Assembly: GCA_907163375.1 (NCBI GenBank)
Contig: CAJQUW010010279.1
Span: forward strand, 285,001-349,000
Direction: 5' to 3'
Length of the DNA: 64,000 nt
DNA from: Prostheceraeus crozeri
Lineage: Eukaryota > Platyhelminthes > Polycladida > Euryleptidae
Positions 23,001 through 30,341 of the stretch are shown here, one piece after another (positions within the stretch are counted from its first letter, which is position 1; each line of letters opens with the position of its first letter). The notes under the pieces are model-generated. The model saw nothing but the letters and a program-made list of their open reading frames with translations. It was not told the DNA's origin and did no database searches. A program made the position numbers and the translations under genes.

Positions 23001-26000
23001 CAGAATCTGCGTGAGTCAAGATGCCAACTTCTCATCATTATGAGCAACACTTTCTTTCATTGATTATCATCATTCCCTTGAAATGCACATTGTCAATGGT
23101 GACTAAAATGTTTTGTTCACCTGTTGCTGGAGGATATTCCCATGTGTTGAGAAAATTAGGATTCTTTGGGGGTTGGAAGGAAGAAGCATAAAATGTTGGC
23201 ATTCTTTCCGATCAATTACAACTTAAGGACATCATGAAGCTGCTTTGGGAAAACTAAGAGCGTTTCCACGTTTGTAAATCAATTTAATATGGAGAAAGAT
23301 GATCTCCTGACCTGGAGATGAGCTGGTTACAGACATTTGAGATTCATTATAGAACGTGGAAAGTAAAACAAAAGTTTTTATAACATTTGATGTGACTTGT
23401 TCAATTAAATTGTCCATTTTCTATGTCTTGGGGATCGATGTCTTCTCACTCATTAGTTACATTGTTACTACACCCAATGGTGTAGCGCTTCCTCTTCATG
23501 TAATCTCTAACTCACAAGCTTTCTCATTGAAGTCTAGTCGCGTCTGTACAGGTGTAGCTAAGTTATGCACCGAATCTGAGAGCTGCTCAAAAAGCACAGG
23601 ACAACAGCCCATTAATAACGTGCGAAAAGGGACCTAATAATTGTTTTGCACAATGCCTGAGATTTGGAAATAGCACCACTATTGCAGAGTAGGTGCTCTC
23701 ATTGCATTTGCGTAAATTGGACATCTTCCTATCCGATAGAAGTTCATACAGTACATGCAGTGCCTACTGTCCGCAATGTACCTATTACAGTTTCCTTTGA
23801 GACTATGACAAAATGGAACCTGAAACCCCTATTGACCTGAAGCATGTGGGCGGATGCACACTCACGTCATCACTCCATATCGTGATGGTCGACGAATTGA
23901 TGAAGATTTCTGCGCCGAGTAACCTACACAGATGATGACTGTCTAATGAGGCAGACGTGAATTTTGAGCTTTTCATCGCAAAGTGCGCTATTTATATGAT
24001 GAAAACCCCCAGAAATTGCGTTGTATATGAGGTGTTTTGATACACTCGTCTGTGAGTCATATATAGGTGGTCAAATTAGCAAGGGCTAACCTTGGCGAAA
24101 CACAATTAATAATGAATTAAATCACAAATCGTACTATTCAGCAAGTAAAAATAATGTGAAAAATAAGAATAAAACATAAATGTAAATGCTGATAATATTC
24201 ATATGGTATGTAATGAAAAAAGGCCTGTGTAAATGTAAGTAGACTAAGACAAAAATTGATAACATGCACGAGAAATCTTGCCAGTCTGCCACACTGTGTG
24301 TTGGGCAGCGCAGTAATTGCGGCATTTGCTTATATTGACAAAATTTAATCTGCAGGTCTGGTCGCTCAGATGCTTGCATATGTCAATTGCGTCAGAATGA
24401 AATTTAATGCTTTGATTGAGGAGAAGATGAAGCAGAAGATAACGATAAGTGAAAAGAATTTGATCCCTCAAAAGGACCCATGTGGCGTTTACTACAGGTT
24501 AAAGGAAAGAACAACTACAACAGATTACCTAATTGAAAATATGTGTAATTGAGGTCATCAGCAGGAACTTGGGTGAGGATTCGCGTTTCGGCCCCTACTT
24601 CTGAACGGTCATACATGCATACATTACCCCCTGATGGGCCATACAATGCATACATTTAAACTATATACGGATGATACGTGTACAACGTCCAACACTCGAA
24701 GCACGGGAGAAAATGGACGTTAAATCGTGGAGTGAGTGAGTTGCACATGTATGTGCTACACTTTGTCGTTCTTTTCTGATATTCTTGATATCAGAAGTGC
24801 AACTTTAGTACTGGGCGTCGCTGATTAGAGGAACTACGGTGTATTGATATTCCTTTGAGAGTAAGGTCGCCGGATCTGACTGGTGTGAAGTCTGGTCCGG
24901 ATTATTCAATGAAATTCAGTTGCCTACGGAAGCTCCTGCGTTCTCATTTCTGCAGTTTGATGTAATATGATACGGAACATAACTAATCTTCTATCACTTC
25001 ACATTTCAGTGTTTTCCTTGGAAAAATCAAAGAAGCATTCGATAAGCAACCAAATCTGACAAATCTCCTTCTTGATGGCTTCTTTGCGGACGTCATTCAA
25101 AAATCTCAAGCCAGTTGGCGACGAGTTTTGTCCTCAGCAATCCTCCATGGAATTCCTGTTCCAGCAATGAGTGCAGCCTTGGCATTCTTCGATGGATACA
25201 GAAGTTCACATCTCCCTGCTAACCTTCTACAAGTAAGTACCAAGTCAGCGGAGTGAATGTGCATGGCAAACATGGAACAGTTTTTCACAGTCAATAAAAA
25301 TTCTCTGAGAGTGTCAAAATACGGAGAAAAATAAATTTTCATAGAAGTTCTAAAATATGATTATTCAGAAAAAGTATTTCAGCATCCATTCACTGAAGAA
25401 AAATACATTCAAATTTAGTAGTAGTAGTGTTTGTATATGAAATTGGTAATTGAAAATTATTACATTGACCACAATGCCATGAAGTCAGTGCTCAAGATAT
25501 AGAAGTAAAATGTCACAAATATGTCAGTAAAAATCCTCCACATACGTGTATTATTGCACATCACTGGTGTGATAGTGTGCAAGTGTTGTCGTATAGCCGA
25601 CTTGCTGTAGGAATGAAGGAAATACATCGTCTCTGAATTCTGCAAAGTGGAAGGCACATCTTTTTACTGAAGTGCAGTATTTCAGGCACTAAGTGACTCA
25701 GAATGTGGTCTTTCTCCTTAATCCCTTCATGGGAAAGTCTCATAGCCAACTGCTCACGATGTTCAGTAAGGGTGGTTATTGTACAATCACATACTGCTCC
25801 ATGTGACCAGTTGATAATATTGAGTCTGTCGATTAACTATGTCCATCCTTTTTTGATTTTTCTTATTCAGACCAATGAAACAGGCACAGGCATAGAAATA
25901 AACTGTTTATCTAAAGTTCGCTAGAATGGAAATTGACTCAAGGTCGCGGCACATCCGGGGAACTAAGTTGGGGCATGAGGAACCAATTAAAAGCTTCGAT

Positions 26001-27213
26001 TTACTCATGTGACTGATTCTAACCCAATGATACAGACGTTGGCAGGTGCATCTAAGTGAAAATGCGTGCGATTTATGTGCCGTTATTGTGCATTGTATGA
26101 AGCTTAATTTCCATTCTAGAAGTTTTATTGTTATCAATTTCTATGGGCACAGGTATGCTCAAGAACTGGAAAGATAATTGTCACGTATACCATATGCACT
26201 ACTTACATCATGTTTCATTGTCCGGAGTATGTGCAGTCTCTTGTTGAAGTGATGTTATCGATATGTTTATCCCATCGAAGGTCAGATGTAAGAGTGATCC
26301 GAGAATTGTTACTTCAGACACTTGCGCAATATTGTTTTGATTACTAACAATACTCCATGATCGCATTTTTTTCGCAAAACATGAGCTTCGATTTGTTGTA
26401 ATTAATCTCAAGAAAATTCTTCTTGCATCAATTTTCAACGTTTAGGGTTTCTGCTTGTATAATTTGCTTCCGATCTGTTGAAGATATCAATGGGAGAAGC
26501 AACGTGATATCATCTGCGAATTTTACAGTAGATGTTGAATGTGCAAGGCTTCAATCAAAGTATAGAGGATGCATTTTCTTAGACGAATGATGTAAATGAA
26601 ATGATCAGACTTTGAGGACCCTACGAAAATCTTTGATGGTTTTATGAAATAATTTGAACCGCAAAGGATGTGAAACAAAATATCGGGAAAAATCTCGAAA
26701 CATCAGTTGGAAATTGGAGATGGGCAAGACTCTTTGCCACCAGTGGACATATTAAGCATTGATGAAAATGCTTCAAAAGTATGCCGAGAAAAAGAAAGTA
26801 GTGTGAAATCTACGGCATTAATGAGGCAGGCTCAAAGAGATTCATTGCCATGTCTGTGAGCGGGCGAATCAGTGAATTGGGATTACAGGACTGGTCTCGT
26901 AAACCACGCTCGGTCGATGTTGCCTCCATTGGTCAATATTACTCTTATTTGCAATTTCGTCTTTGTCAAAAGATGAGCTCCTAATATCGAAATGGGTGGA
27001 TGTCATTGCTGACTGTGTGATTGAAGTTTGTGTGTGTGTTATTTCGGTTGTAATGAAGGCACTCGTGATTTAATGCTGGTTTTCCATTTTCAGGCTCTTC
27101 GTGATAATTTCGGTGCTCACCAATACGAGTTGTTGGACAATCCTGGCGTATTCGTTCATACCAATTGGACTGGCCGAGGAGGAACCACGGCCTCAACTGC
27201 GTATCAAGCATAA
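1828..27213 (+). CDS. PGD: 6-phosphogluconate dehydrogenase, decarboxylating (3' six exons)
   Basis: PGD oxidises 6-phosphogluconate to ribulose 5-phosphate and CO2, making NADPH in the cytosolic oxidative pentose phosphate pathway. Six exons (1828-2029, 6855-6980, 14624-14687, 14750-15017, 25010-25232, 27094-27213) join in phase into about 333 residues, colinear with animal PGD from about residue 150 to the C-terminus. Visible hallmarks are the active-site stretch [17 protein letters not shown] (catalytic Lys and Glu, plus the substrate-binding His-Asn), the helical-domain block [39 protein letters not shown], and the C-terminal tail with RDNFGAH and HTNWTGRGG. The N-terminal Rossmann domain (about 150 residues) must lie upstream. 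All junctions are GT-AG. No frame break is seen, so this looks like a working host gene despite large transposon-filled introns. Confidence 0.97.
3670..4080. repeat. AATTCC-rich dispersed repeat, intact copy
   Basis: Clusters of the hexamer AATTCC open and close this repeat. The left half includes the stretch from ataagattcaattccgata to atgttaatgtatctaacgtt and matches 28536-28620. The right half includes ttgtacaaatagatttatca and ccgacttttccaactct and matches 36352-36457. The two halves enclose a pure AT microsatellite/hairpin (about 3841-3945). No coding potential or target duplication is visible, and the superfamily is unknown. At the second locus the same halves lie 7.7 kb apart. Confidence 0.7.
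3838..3946. repeat. AT-rich hairpin-forming microsatellite
   Basis: ATT/TAT trinucleotide runs are followed by their complement (ATA/AAT runs), so the stretch can fold on itself. It occupies the centre of the AATTCC repeat. Another AT-only stretch (ataatatattatatataata) lies just after the repeat near 4110-4165. Confidence 0.75.
4648..4721 (+). tRNA. tRNA-Ala(AGC)-like gene or tRNA pseudogene
   Basis: The cloverleaf can be drawn. The D-arm is GCTC...GAGC around AGTTGGTA. The anticodon stem CAGGT/ACCTG holds the loop TTAGCGA (anticodon AGC). The variable region is AGGTC and the T-arm is GTAGG-TTCGAAT-CCTAC. Box A (TAGCTCAGTTGG) and box B (GGTTCGAATCC) are intact. There is no CCA, as expected for a nuclear gene. 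Oddities: the 5' acceptor strand has one extra base (GCGGCTCG against CAGCCGC, so a C bulges), and the G3:U70 pair that marks alanine tRNAs is G-C here. It could be a pseudogene, a diverged tRNA or the head of an unrecognised SINE. No intron and no A-rich tail follow. Confidence 0.68.
4722..6854. other. PGD intron a, unannotated part
   Basis: I see no ORF with a recognisable domain, no TIR pair and no tandem repeat from the tRNA-like gene to the next PGD exon, apart from a polypyrimidine tract before the acceptor. Confidence 0.5.
6855..6980 (+). CDS. PGD: PGD exon b
   Basis: The exon lies between tttcag and gtaatt and is 126 bp in phase 0-0. It encodes [20 protein letters not shown] followed by ILRFRDTDG and [11 protein letters not shown]. 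This is the helical domain region that follows the active site, and it aligns without gaps to animal PGD (family: FEDWNKTELDSFLIEIT). Confidence 0.95.
7835..8585 (-). mobile_element. TIR MITE, 751 bp (same family as 44152-44988)
   Basis: The termini are CCATACAGGAAGCATA at the left and, read inward on the other strand, CCATACGGTAAGTATA at the right. ATTGAT stands on both sides (7829-7834 and 8586-8591), suggesting a 6-bp target duplication. The interior is the reverse complement of the element at 44152-44988; for example the block around caatacagaaggaata matches tattccttctgcattg there. No transposase is present. The superfamily is not clear; a 6-bp duplication occurs in IS3EU and Dada, but that is only a hint. 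Confidence 0.72.
8814..8821. repeat. 8-bp target-site duplication (left copy)
   Basis: ATGAGATC at 8814-8821 is repeated exactly at 11329-11336, directly outside the 12-bp TIRs of the element between them. Confidence 0.9.
8836..10118. repeat. CCTGGAAAA minisatellite array
   Basis: The array is built from blocks of CCTGGAAAACACCTGGAAAA followed by TGAATTTTATCCTGGAAAAC with small variants (TTCAGG, TTACCC, AACATGG). These combine into higher-order repeats of roughly 310-350 bp (compare 9237-9569 with 9548-9919). Because the unit is near a multiple of three it keeps reading frames open on the plus strand ([19 protein letters not shown]...). Those frames are a by-product of the repeat, not genes. 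It lies just inside the left TIR of the hAT-like element. Confidence 0.95.
10822..10983. repeat. Long near-perfect hairpin, ~68-bp arms
   Basis: Arm 1 starts aggagaacaaaatagagaaa and arm 2 ends with its complement, tttctctattttgttctcct. The arms are nearly perfect down to a short loop around 10890-10913. It lies inside the hAT-like element. A transcript through this intron would fold into a duplex suited to Dicer-type processing; that is inference. Confidence 0.88.
12005..12376 (-). mobile_element. tRNA-derived SINE with three tandem tRNA heads
   Basis: On the minus strand the unit starts GTCTCCGTGGCACAGTGG (box-A-like) and continues through CAGAGGTCGAGCCCCG (box-B-like) to AAGTGTCATT. It occurs three times with a period of 99-100 bp: about 12301-12375, 12201-12276 and 12102-12176. 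The SINE body then follows (about 12005-12101: GTCAGCACCGTCCAAGCCCC). The copy at 14171-14400 has the same body with a single head. Open frames here are translation shadows of the tRNA-like sequence. Confidence 0.85.
12717..12990 (+). mobile_element. Second tRNA-derived SINE family
   Basis: The sequence GGTAAGATATCTCAGTTGGC gives a box-A-like element. The box B CTAGGTTCGAGTC follows about 45 bp later, and then comes a GC-richer body (cctcgggaggtgccagcgct). The tRNA cloverleaf is only partly drawable and the acceptor stem does not close, so this is a SINE head and not a tRNA gene. The 3' end is uncertain; the body fades after about 12990. Confidence 0.6.
14171..14400 (+). mobile_element. tRNA-derived SINE, single-head copy
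   Basis: The head is GTCTCCGTGGCACAGTGG with GCCTAGCAATCTTTGGGTCC and box B CAGAGGTCGAGCCCCG. The body includes TTGTCAGCACCGTCCAAGCC and GTGACGTCAAAACGTCATC. It is the same family as 12005-12376 but in the other orientation and with only one tRNA head. It sits 220 bp before the next PGD exon. Confidence 0.83.
14624..14687 (+). CDS. PGD: PGD exon c
   Basis: A 64-bp exon between attgcag and gtagga. It encodes [20 protein letters not shown] then I and one base of the next codon. This is the highly conserved PGD block with the lysine- and glycine-rich substrate loop (family: KGTGKWTAI). Confidence 0.95.
14688..14749 (+). other. PGD: PGD intron c, 62 bp
   Basis: This micro-intron (gtagga...ctcctcag) lies between two conserved exons. 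It contrasts with the 1.9-10 kb introns around it and carries no insertion. Confidence 0.93.
14750..15017 (+). CDS. PGD: PGD exon d
   Basis: A 268-bp exon. The first two bases complete the split alanine codon. It encodes [18 protein letters not shown], then [40 protein letters not shown] and MWRGGCIIR, leaving two bases of a serine codon. It is the core of the all-helical domain, involved in the dimer interface and substrate pocket. Confidence 0.96.
15127..15237 (+). repeat. Perfect-arm hairpin in PGD intron
   Basis: The arm cttcaattgccactggcatt is answered by aatgccagtggcaattgaag, and the inner parts (acaaaaattctttgt against acaaagaattttttg) pair too. This gives about 50-bp arms and a loop of roughly 10 bases around 15177-15187. 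Its length suits a short MITE or a small-RNA precursor. No target duplication was found at its ends. Confidence 0.85.
15318..15913. mobile_element. hAT (Charlie-like) MITE, 596 bp
   Basis: The left end is CAGTGTTTACCA and the right end TTGGGAAACACTG, the classic hAT CAGTGTTTCCCAA terminus. The 8-bp flanks ATCCAGAA and ATCTTGAC agree at 5 of 8 positions and resemble the hAT target preference nTCTAGAn, so the duplication is decayed or the match is fortuitous. There is no transposase. A homopolymer-rich GGGG block lies just inside the left end. Confidence 0.72.
16740..16945. other. GC-rich island in AT-rich intron
   Basis: This is a clearly GC-richer block (for example cagggggccgtcaggtgtcc and cccgctcccagcggcggatg) inside otherwise AT-rich intron. 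Both strands carry short open frames of 60-80 codons without recognisable domains. It is probably a piece of a mobile element with a different base composition. I could not find its ends. Confidence 0.4.
17280..18362. mobile_element. hAT-like non-autonomous element, 1083 bp, inside Tigger
   Basis: The ends are CCGGTTTTTTTAAGG at the left and CCTTAAAAAGAACCCTG at the right. The exact 8-bp duplication TATATAGT lies at 17272-17279 and 18363-18370. Subterminal GGGTCCCTAG motifs occur near both ends in inverse orientation. The internal frames (for example 17159-17560 minus, which runs across the boundary) are not recognisable proteins. The 8-bp duplication and CAGGG-like right end point to hAT. 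Confidence 0.75.
18534..19149 (-). pseudogene. pogo/Tigger transposase, C-terminal part
   Basis: On the minus strand the frame 19149-18829 gives [35 protein letters not shown] and [18 protein letters not shown]. IPGGxTxxLQPxDVxxNKxxK is the signature around the last catalytic acid of pogo/Tigger DDE transposases. The C-terminal tail ([20 protein letters not shown] and an acidic [11 protein letters not shown] stretch) continues in the overlapping frame 18890-18534, so there is one frameshift near 18840-18880. The region before DSFKHH is replaced by subterminal repeat. It is inactive and serves only as a fossil marker of the element. Confidence 0.85.
19163..19174. repeat. 12-bp target duplication of the Penelope-like element
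   Basis: CACTAAAAGAAT here is repeated exactly at 21707-21718. Flanking Tigger sequence continues on both outer sides, so the duplication marks the insertion. Confidence 0.8.
19175..21706 (-). mobile_element. Penelope-like retroelement (GIY-YIG type)
   Basis: About 2.5 kb lie between exact 12-bp duplications (CACTAAAAGAAT). One long open frame is on the minus strand, followed by about 230 bp of 3' untranslated sequence (19175-19407). The coding frame begins almost at the 5' junction, so the element is probably 5'-truncated on insertion, as is common for the group. It inserted into the pogo/Tigger derivative. The open frame suggests a young copy. Confidence 0.85.
19408..21705 (-). CDS. Penelope-like RT with C-terminal GIY-YIG endonuclease
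   Basis: An uninterrupted frame of about 765 codons; the first in-frame ATG is at 21654, giving 748 residues. The RT core holds YGLPKIHKP (the KIHK box typical of Penelope and telomerase-related RTs), [44 protein letters not shown] (catalytic Asp pair) and [10 protein letters not shown]. The C-terminus carries a GIY-YIG nuclease: [20 protein letters not shown] followed by [10 protein letters not shown], with the CxxC zinc-knuckle cysteines in DCNDCEKF. The domain order RT then GIY-YIG is diagnostic for Penelope/Neptune/Poseidon-type elements. It would copy its own RNA at nicked DNA ends in the nucleus. It looks whole from the RT core to the stop; the native N-terminus may be missing. Confidence 0.93.
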   Translation of the reverse strand: MIQAYSQKERIRFLKRCMEEKVVPRSMKWVFRMDSTNPFPDIARSSLHNAIMQAKVKCDSFFFELRKARRNLKGAIHSPSLINDIEQTAQFLMNKKVTSLRSRLDSQVLRLCETSLWRKFSLCDNIVNLSSYPLTIYEREVLGFGLNFALPANRKHFPNFVRNFSFLSNNSLSNGYLSSVISSVFSDLSSNSSFPKRYFDALVSLKQNTSIKISQADKGGKIVLLNTSDYNSKIIDTFSDTSKYKLISSNPLSSMQSSFNRGLKLLSEKYPDSRDFIKSFKSFLPSLPYAYGLPKIHKPNCPLRPIVSYVNAPPYRLDKKLSSLMTPYLGKFSPSHLKHSGDLISRLKSVSLCSSDKLISFDAVSLFTNVPLEPTLDFLARRFPSINHDLPISIPCLIDLIKLSASSSFFSCGERFYEQIFGFSMGNPLSPVLANFFLEHIESELLPSFNGPTPSFFVRYVDDILAIVPANFNLDSFMSFLNSLYPSLSFTHEWESNSCIPFLDVFIMRKPDHLLFKVFRKPTHSESYLHFFSHHPLSVKVSVAQGLFLRAIRICSPQFLHSECDHIFKTLSKLAYPPFVLRKAQHRAKRSYFRTQSTNVDVEKPTFTFSVPFVPSLNSNVHSKLRRSLNCNFSFSYPNKIKSFIVSNAPRRSTSVGVYRVDCNDCEKFYIGETGRCLNNRIYEHKCDIRHRNLNNAMFAHSLDNNHSFNFDDCKMIYKCADLHTRKVIESSMIKSHCNSVVNSNQGVTNVNNHVANLVLKGIKC
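22487..22892. mobile_element. TAGTCCGG-type TIR element, 406 bp
   Basis: The ends are TAGTCCGGCAGCCAGA at the left and its near-complement TCTGGCAGCCGGACTA at the right. The arms are about 110 bp and roughly 80-90% complementary (22487-22597 against 22785-22892); both contain agacttccacagaatgatgt or its complement. The outermost TA may be the target dinucleotide. No ORF of note. The terminal octamer is shared with the fold-back element at 59793-60540. Confidence 0.75.
22893..25009. other. PGD intron d, unannotated 3' part
   Basis: I found no TIR pair, SINE box pair, tandem array or domain-bearing ORF in these 2.1 kb. Short ORFs (up to 93 codons) look random. Confidence 0.5.
25010..25232 (+). 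CDS. PGD: PGD exon e
   Basis: A 223-bp exon between cacatttcag and gtaagt. It completes the serine codon and encodes [72 protein letters not shown]. It corresponds to the end of the helical domain in PGD (family: FLGKIKDAF, SWRRAVS, SFYDGYR). Confidence 0.96.
25891..26145 (+). mobile_element. hAT-like MITE CATAGAAAT family, copy 1 (255 bp)
   Basis: The ends are CATAGAAATAAACTG... and ...CAATTTCTATG, with an inner inverted pair CTAGAATGGAAATT / AATTTCCATTCTAG. The exact 8-bp duplication GGCACAGG lies at 25883-25890 and 26146-26153. It is about 96-97% identical to the copy at 33753-34008, so the family was active recently. It is non-coding. Confidence 0.9.
26215..26535 (-). pseudogene. LINE reverse transcriptase fragment
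   Basis: On the minus strand from about 26530 one reads [17 protein letters not shown], then [19 protein letters not shown], then after frame changes [25 protein letters not shown], NxxKSKLM and LGxTLxxDLxWxxHI are in the order found after the catalytic motif of non-LTR RTs. Several stops and frameshifts are present. It has no clear ends and is a decayed fragment in PGD intron e. Confidence 0.7.
27094..27213 (+). CDS. PGD: PGD last exon
   Basis: A 120-bp exon from tttcag to TAA. It encodes [34 protein letters not shown] and TAYQA-stop. The Arg and His of RDNFGAH come from the C-terminal tail that reaches into the partner subunit's active site in the PGD dimer. The tail HTNWTG is conserved from bacteria to man. 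Confidence 0.97.
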   Translation, partial: ALRDNFGAHQYELLDNPGVFVHTNWTGRGGTTASTAYQA

Positions 27214-28535
27214 TGTGCACACTCCGTCCAATTTCAGGATCAAAATGCCCGCTCTGGACATTTGCGGAATCTGCTAAGATCATGACGAGTCAACTGTAGA
27301 CCAGATTTATAGGATATTATCTTATTGCTTTAATACACATTCTCAATTTTTCAGATAACTGCTTCGACCGATCTTAGAATATATTTCATTTGAGAAACTA
27401 ATTGTTTTTCCTAATTTAACCCAAATAAGAACACATACAGGAGACGAGAAGCTGCGTAAATTAGCTTCAAGATAAAAATGGACAACTTGCTTTAAAGCAA
27501 TTACATAAGACAAGTTTGGTTCAGCAACAGGGTAGATCTTCTTTATAACATCATCATTTTGGGCAATTTTTGTCTTTTCAACTTTACAACTTCGTTTTCT
27601 TTGACAATTTGCGTATATAGTCAATTTTTCATGATGAACTCGAGAATCGTAGTGACGACCACACCAAATGAGTATTTGTGCAAGTTGTTGTATTTGTACT
27701 ATATGTTACTGGTACTTTTTGACCAATGATTTTGAGGTCTCGGTCAGGTGGACATTTTGGCCATTTTACGAGATTTTGAAAATGATTATTGTCTTAATAT
27801 TTATAATAATTAATAATTGTCTTAATAACATTTATAGTTCTTGATAATTCCGCGAGTTTTCATGAAATTCGGATAAAAAATGTGGCTTCAGCAATAACTT
27901 GAAATTTTGAGAGAAATCAAATATTCTGGTTGAAACAATGCAAGACATTTTTAAAAATTCACAATTGCTCAATTGTGATGATCCATGGTTTAATTTTTCC
28001 TTGTGACGCAATAGCTAGACACAGAAATGATGTATTTCGTTGTATAAAGAAAACAAAAACATCACTTCTATGTTGAAAAATGTGCATCGGTCAGAAGACA
28101 ATTTTGGGAGAAGACAATGAAATTTCTTCACGAAGATAGATCTGTAACTGCACTGTACATGGAATATCCAGCAACTGGAATAGTGAGTCAATAATTTAAT
28201 CCCAATATTTGCATTTCTTTTATCAGCCGATTCAAGTACCGTTATAATTTCCTTCATTTCACAAATTGGATGGGGCTCCCTCTCCATGGCGACAATTAGA
28301 TGATAAACATGAAAAAATGTATCTTAGTAATGAAATATCGATTAGTCAAATCTACAACAATCAAAATTTAATAACCTGATGTGGGATGCTTTATCCGAAG
28401 TAGGAATCGGGGAAGAGGAATCAGTTCTGCTACCGAAGTCATGATTGATGACGCAGGTCTAAATATTTATTACTCACTTGCGAACTTGAAGCCACAGTTG
28501 CCACACTTGCGCAAATAATGCAATTCTCAAACAGT
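27214..28535. other. PGD 3' flank, nothing recognised
   Basis: This holds the PGD 3' UTR and intergenic sequence. I see no canonical AATAAA within several hundred bases after the stop, so the 3' end cannot be placed. The ORFs at 27343-27624 and 28015-28287 (minus) have no recognisable domain. Confidence 0.5.
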
Positions 28536-28620
28536 TCAATTCAATTACAATTCCATAATAAGATTCAATTCCGATAATTGCATGTCGCGTATAGTGTATC
28601 ATGTTAATGTATCTAACGTT
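28536..28620 (+). repeat. AATTCC repeat, left half (split copy)
   Basis: Matches 3757-3840 of the intact copy (ccataataagattcaattcc through tgttaatgtatctaacgtt). The right half lies at 36352-36457. Sequence identity stops abruptly at 28620, exactly where the AT-rich spacer begins in the intact copy. Confidence 0.8.
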
Positions 28621-29758
28621 TGTTCGCTTCAATCTAACCCATGTGCCCTTATCCTATCCTCGTTGTTCCTGTGTGCCGTTTCCTGCGTCGTTCCTATGTG
28701 CGTTTTCATGTTAATAGCTCATATTTCTTGTGTACATGTATATATGTAACCGGTCAGCCCACGCCATTTTCGTTTCGTAAACGAAATATTCAATATCTCG
28801 AGAAAAAAGAAAAGAAAGTTAACAGTCAGCAAAGAATCAAACGCTGACAGAGAGAGAGAGAGAGAGATCTGTCATCTGTTTCAAGTATGATATCATCACT
28901 ATAATTCTAACGTTAAATATTTGACAGCCTTGTGATATTAGCCTGTTTTAGGTGATGATGATTTGAATTTTTACACATGCATGTCAATTTCTCACCGGAC
29001 TTCGACTATCAAATAATAATAATTAATAACAGAATGAGTTGATTATGGATGGCTGCATGTGAATGTATGTCTGCACTTGGAGTAACGTAAATAAAATATA
29101 ACTGTAGAAATGACCTAATGCCATGCCTTAAAAAAACAACGAAAGACAAGATAACAATAACAAATTTCAAAAGAACACTGTCAACAATGCTCAGTTACTA
29201 ATCAAAGTTGATGCATACATTATTCAAAATTGACACTTACATTACATTGATAAAAAAACTGAAAGCTTATTTGAAAGAATCACAAATGACATCGATTTTT
29301 CATGCATTGATTTTTTGAATGTCTCCTCTCCGCTCAGCTACCATGTATCATAATCAGTTGCCTTCGCCATGTCATTTCATCACTTCCTCCGAACATCGTT
29401 TCAGACACGGCTCATGTTGATTTTATAATAGACAACGGCAAACGTGGTGGATTTATTTTATCTTTACTCTTCATTATTCACCCATTGTCAACTATATCCT
29501 CACATCACTCATTTTGTAACATTTCATTCATATGTTTGTGCCCAGCTGGGACAATAAACCTCTTGAGTTCTTGAGAGAGAGAGAGAGATATCTGTGAGAG
29601 AGAGAGAGGTCTGAGAGAGAGAGATATCTGAGAGAGAGATATCTGAGAGAGAGATATCTGAGAGAGAGAGAGAGATTTGAGAGAGAGAGAGAGATTTGAG
29701 AGAGAGAGAGAGATCTGAGAGAGAGAGAGAGAAAGACCTGAGAGAGAGAGAAACAGGA
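28621..29758 (+). repeat. GA-tract-bounded tandem modules (upstream of the LINE)
   Basis: Two diverged modules end in (GA)n tracts at about 28848-28866 and 29572-29755. The second ends with GGGACAATAAACCTCTTGAG before the GA tract, like the downstream modules (GGGCAATAAACCATTTTGAA at 34896 and GGGCAATAAACATTTTGAAT at 35598). Shared inner landmarks are caaataataa, a gtctcctct/ctccgc block and a ttgtg/tttgtaccca block. Modules are about 0.6-0.9 kb and only moderately similar. They look like tandem repeats or stacked LINE/SINE 3' ends and encode nothing obvious. Confidence 0.6.
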
Positions 29759-29833
29759 CTAAAATCTCATATCGGAGGACGGACGTTACAAGTGGTTGAT
29801 TATTTAGCTGAATCATATTTCAAATCGTTTCAG
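29759..29833 (+). repeat. 75-bp direct repeat flanking the LINE (5' copy)
   Basis: From ctaaaatctcatatcggagg to atttcaaatcgtttcag this is identical, base for base, to 34338-34412. Outside the repeats the sequences differ at once. The LINE begins at the next base, two bases before its first ATG. Confidence 0.9.
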
Positions 29834-29834
29834 A

Positions 29835-30341
29835 ATGTCAGCGGCAGACCCTGTTACAAATCAACCGAAATCACCTTATCAATCATCTTCATCCTCATCA
29901 GACCCTCCAGGATTCGTCCCCTCCAAGGATATCTGCAGTCGTTGCAGGCACACCATCGATGACCAGTTCTTTTTGGCATGCAAGAAATGTGACGTTCTTC
30001 TACATTACTCATGTACGGACTTGCCGGTGCATGAACTGGCTAAATATGTGAAGGAGAACCTGTATAAGCGAAAGTGTTCATGCGGCGAGTGTATAGAAAA
30101 GATTCACAACCCAGAATGTACGATGATAAGAGAAAACATGAAGAAACACGACGGCAATCAGATACTGCTAAACGATTACAAGAGAAGAAATAGCATTAAG
30201 GATGAAGAAATCGGTGAATTGAAGAGAACCCTACATGAAGCAATCATGAAGAGAAGTGAAATGGACAATGAAATCGAGATGCATATAAAGAGGAAATCAG
30301 AATACTGCAAAAGAAGAATGAAGAACTTCAGATGTCAATAG
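29835..30341 (+). CDS. LINE ORF1, N-terminal part (PHD-like finger)
   Basis: 168 residues starting MSAADPVTNQ, with a Ser/Pro-rich leader. A zinc-binding cluster at residues 34-60 follows: CSRCRHTIDDQFFLACKKCD then LHYSC, spacing C-x2-C-x9-C-x2-C-x4-H-x2-C, like the PHD-type fingers of CR1-group ORF1 proteins. A second Cys group (KCSCGEC) follows. From about residue 100 there is a charged coiled-coil-like stretch (KDEEIGELKRTLHEAIMKRS). The frame stops at 30341 and the protein continues in an overlapping frame from 30332. ORF1 proteins bind LINE RNA and act as chaperones; that role is inferred from the family. Confidence 0.78.
   Translation: MSAADPVTNQPKSPYQSSSSSSDPPGFVPSKDICSRCRHTIDDQFFLACKKCDVLLHYSCTDLPVHELAKYVKENLYKRKCSCGECIEKIHNPECTMIRENMKKHDGNQILLNDYKRRNSIKDEEIGELKRTLHEAIMKRSEMDNEIEMHIKRKSEYCKRRMKNFRCQ

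Larger units (their letters stand above)
15018..25009 (+). other. PGD: PGD intron d, 10 kb, nested transposons
   Basis: The donor is gtacgt and the acceptor cacatttcag. It contains the hairpin 15127-15237, a hAT MITE (15318-15913), a GC-rich patch (16740-16945), the pogo/Tigger nest (17123-21752) and a TAGTCCGG-type TIR element (22487-22892). In 22893-25009 and 15914-16739 I see nothing that can be delimited. Confidence 0.85.
25233..27093 (+). other. PGD: PGD intron e, 1.9 kb
   Basis: The donor is gtaagt and the acceptor tttccattttcag. It contains a 255-bp hAT-like MITE (25891-26145) and a degraded LINE RT fragment on the minus strand (about 26215-26535). The rest, 25233-25882 and 26536-27093, shows nothing recognisable. 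Confidence 0.85.
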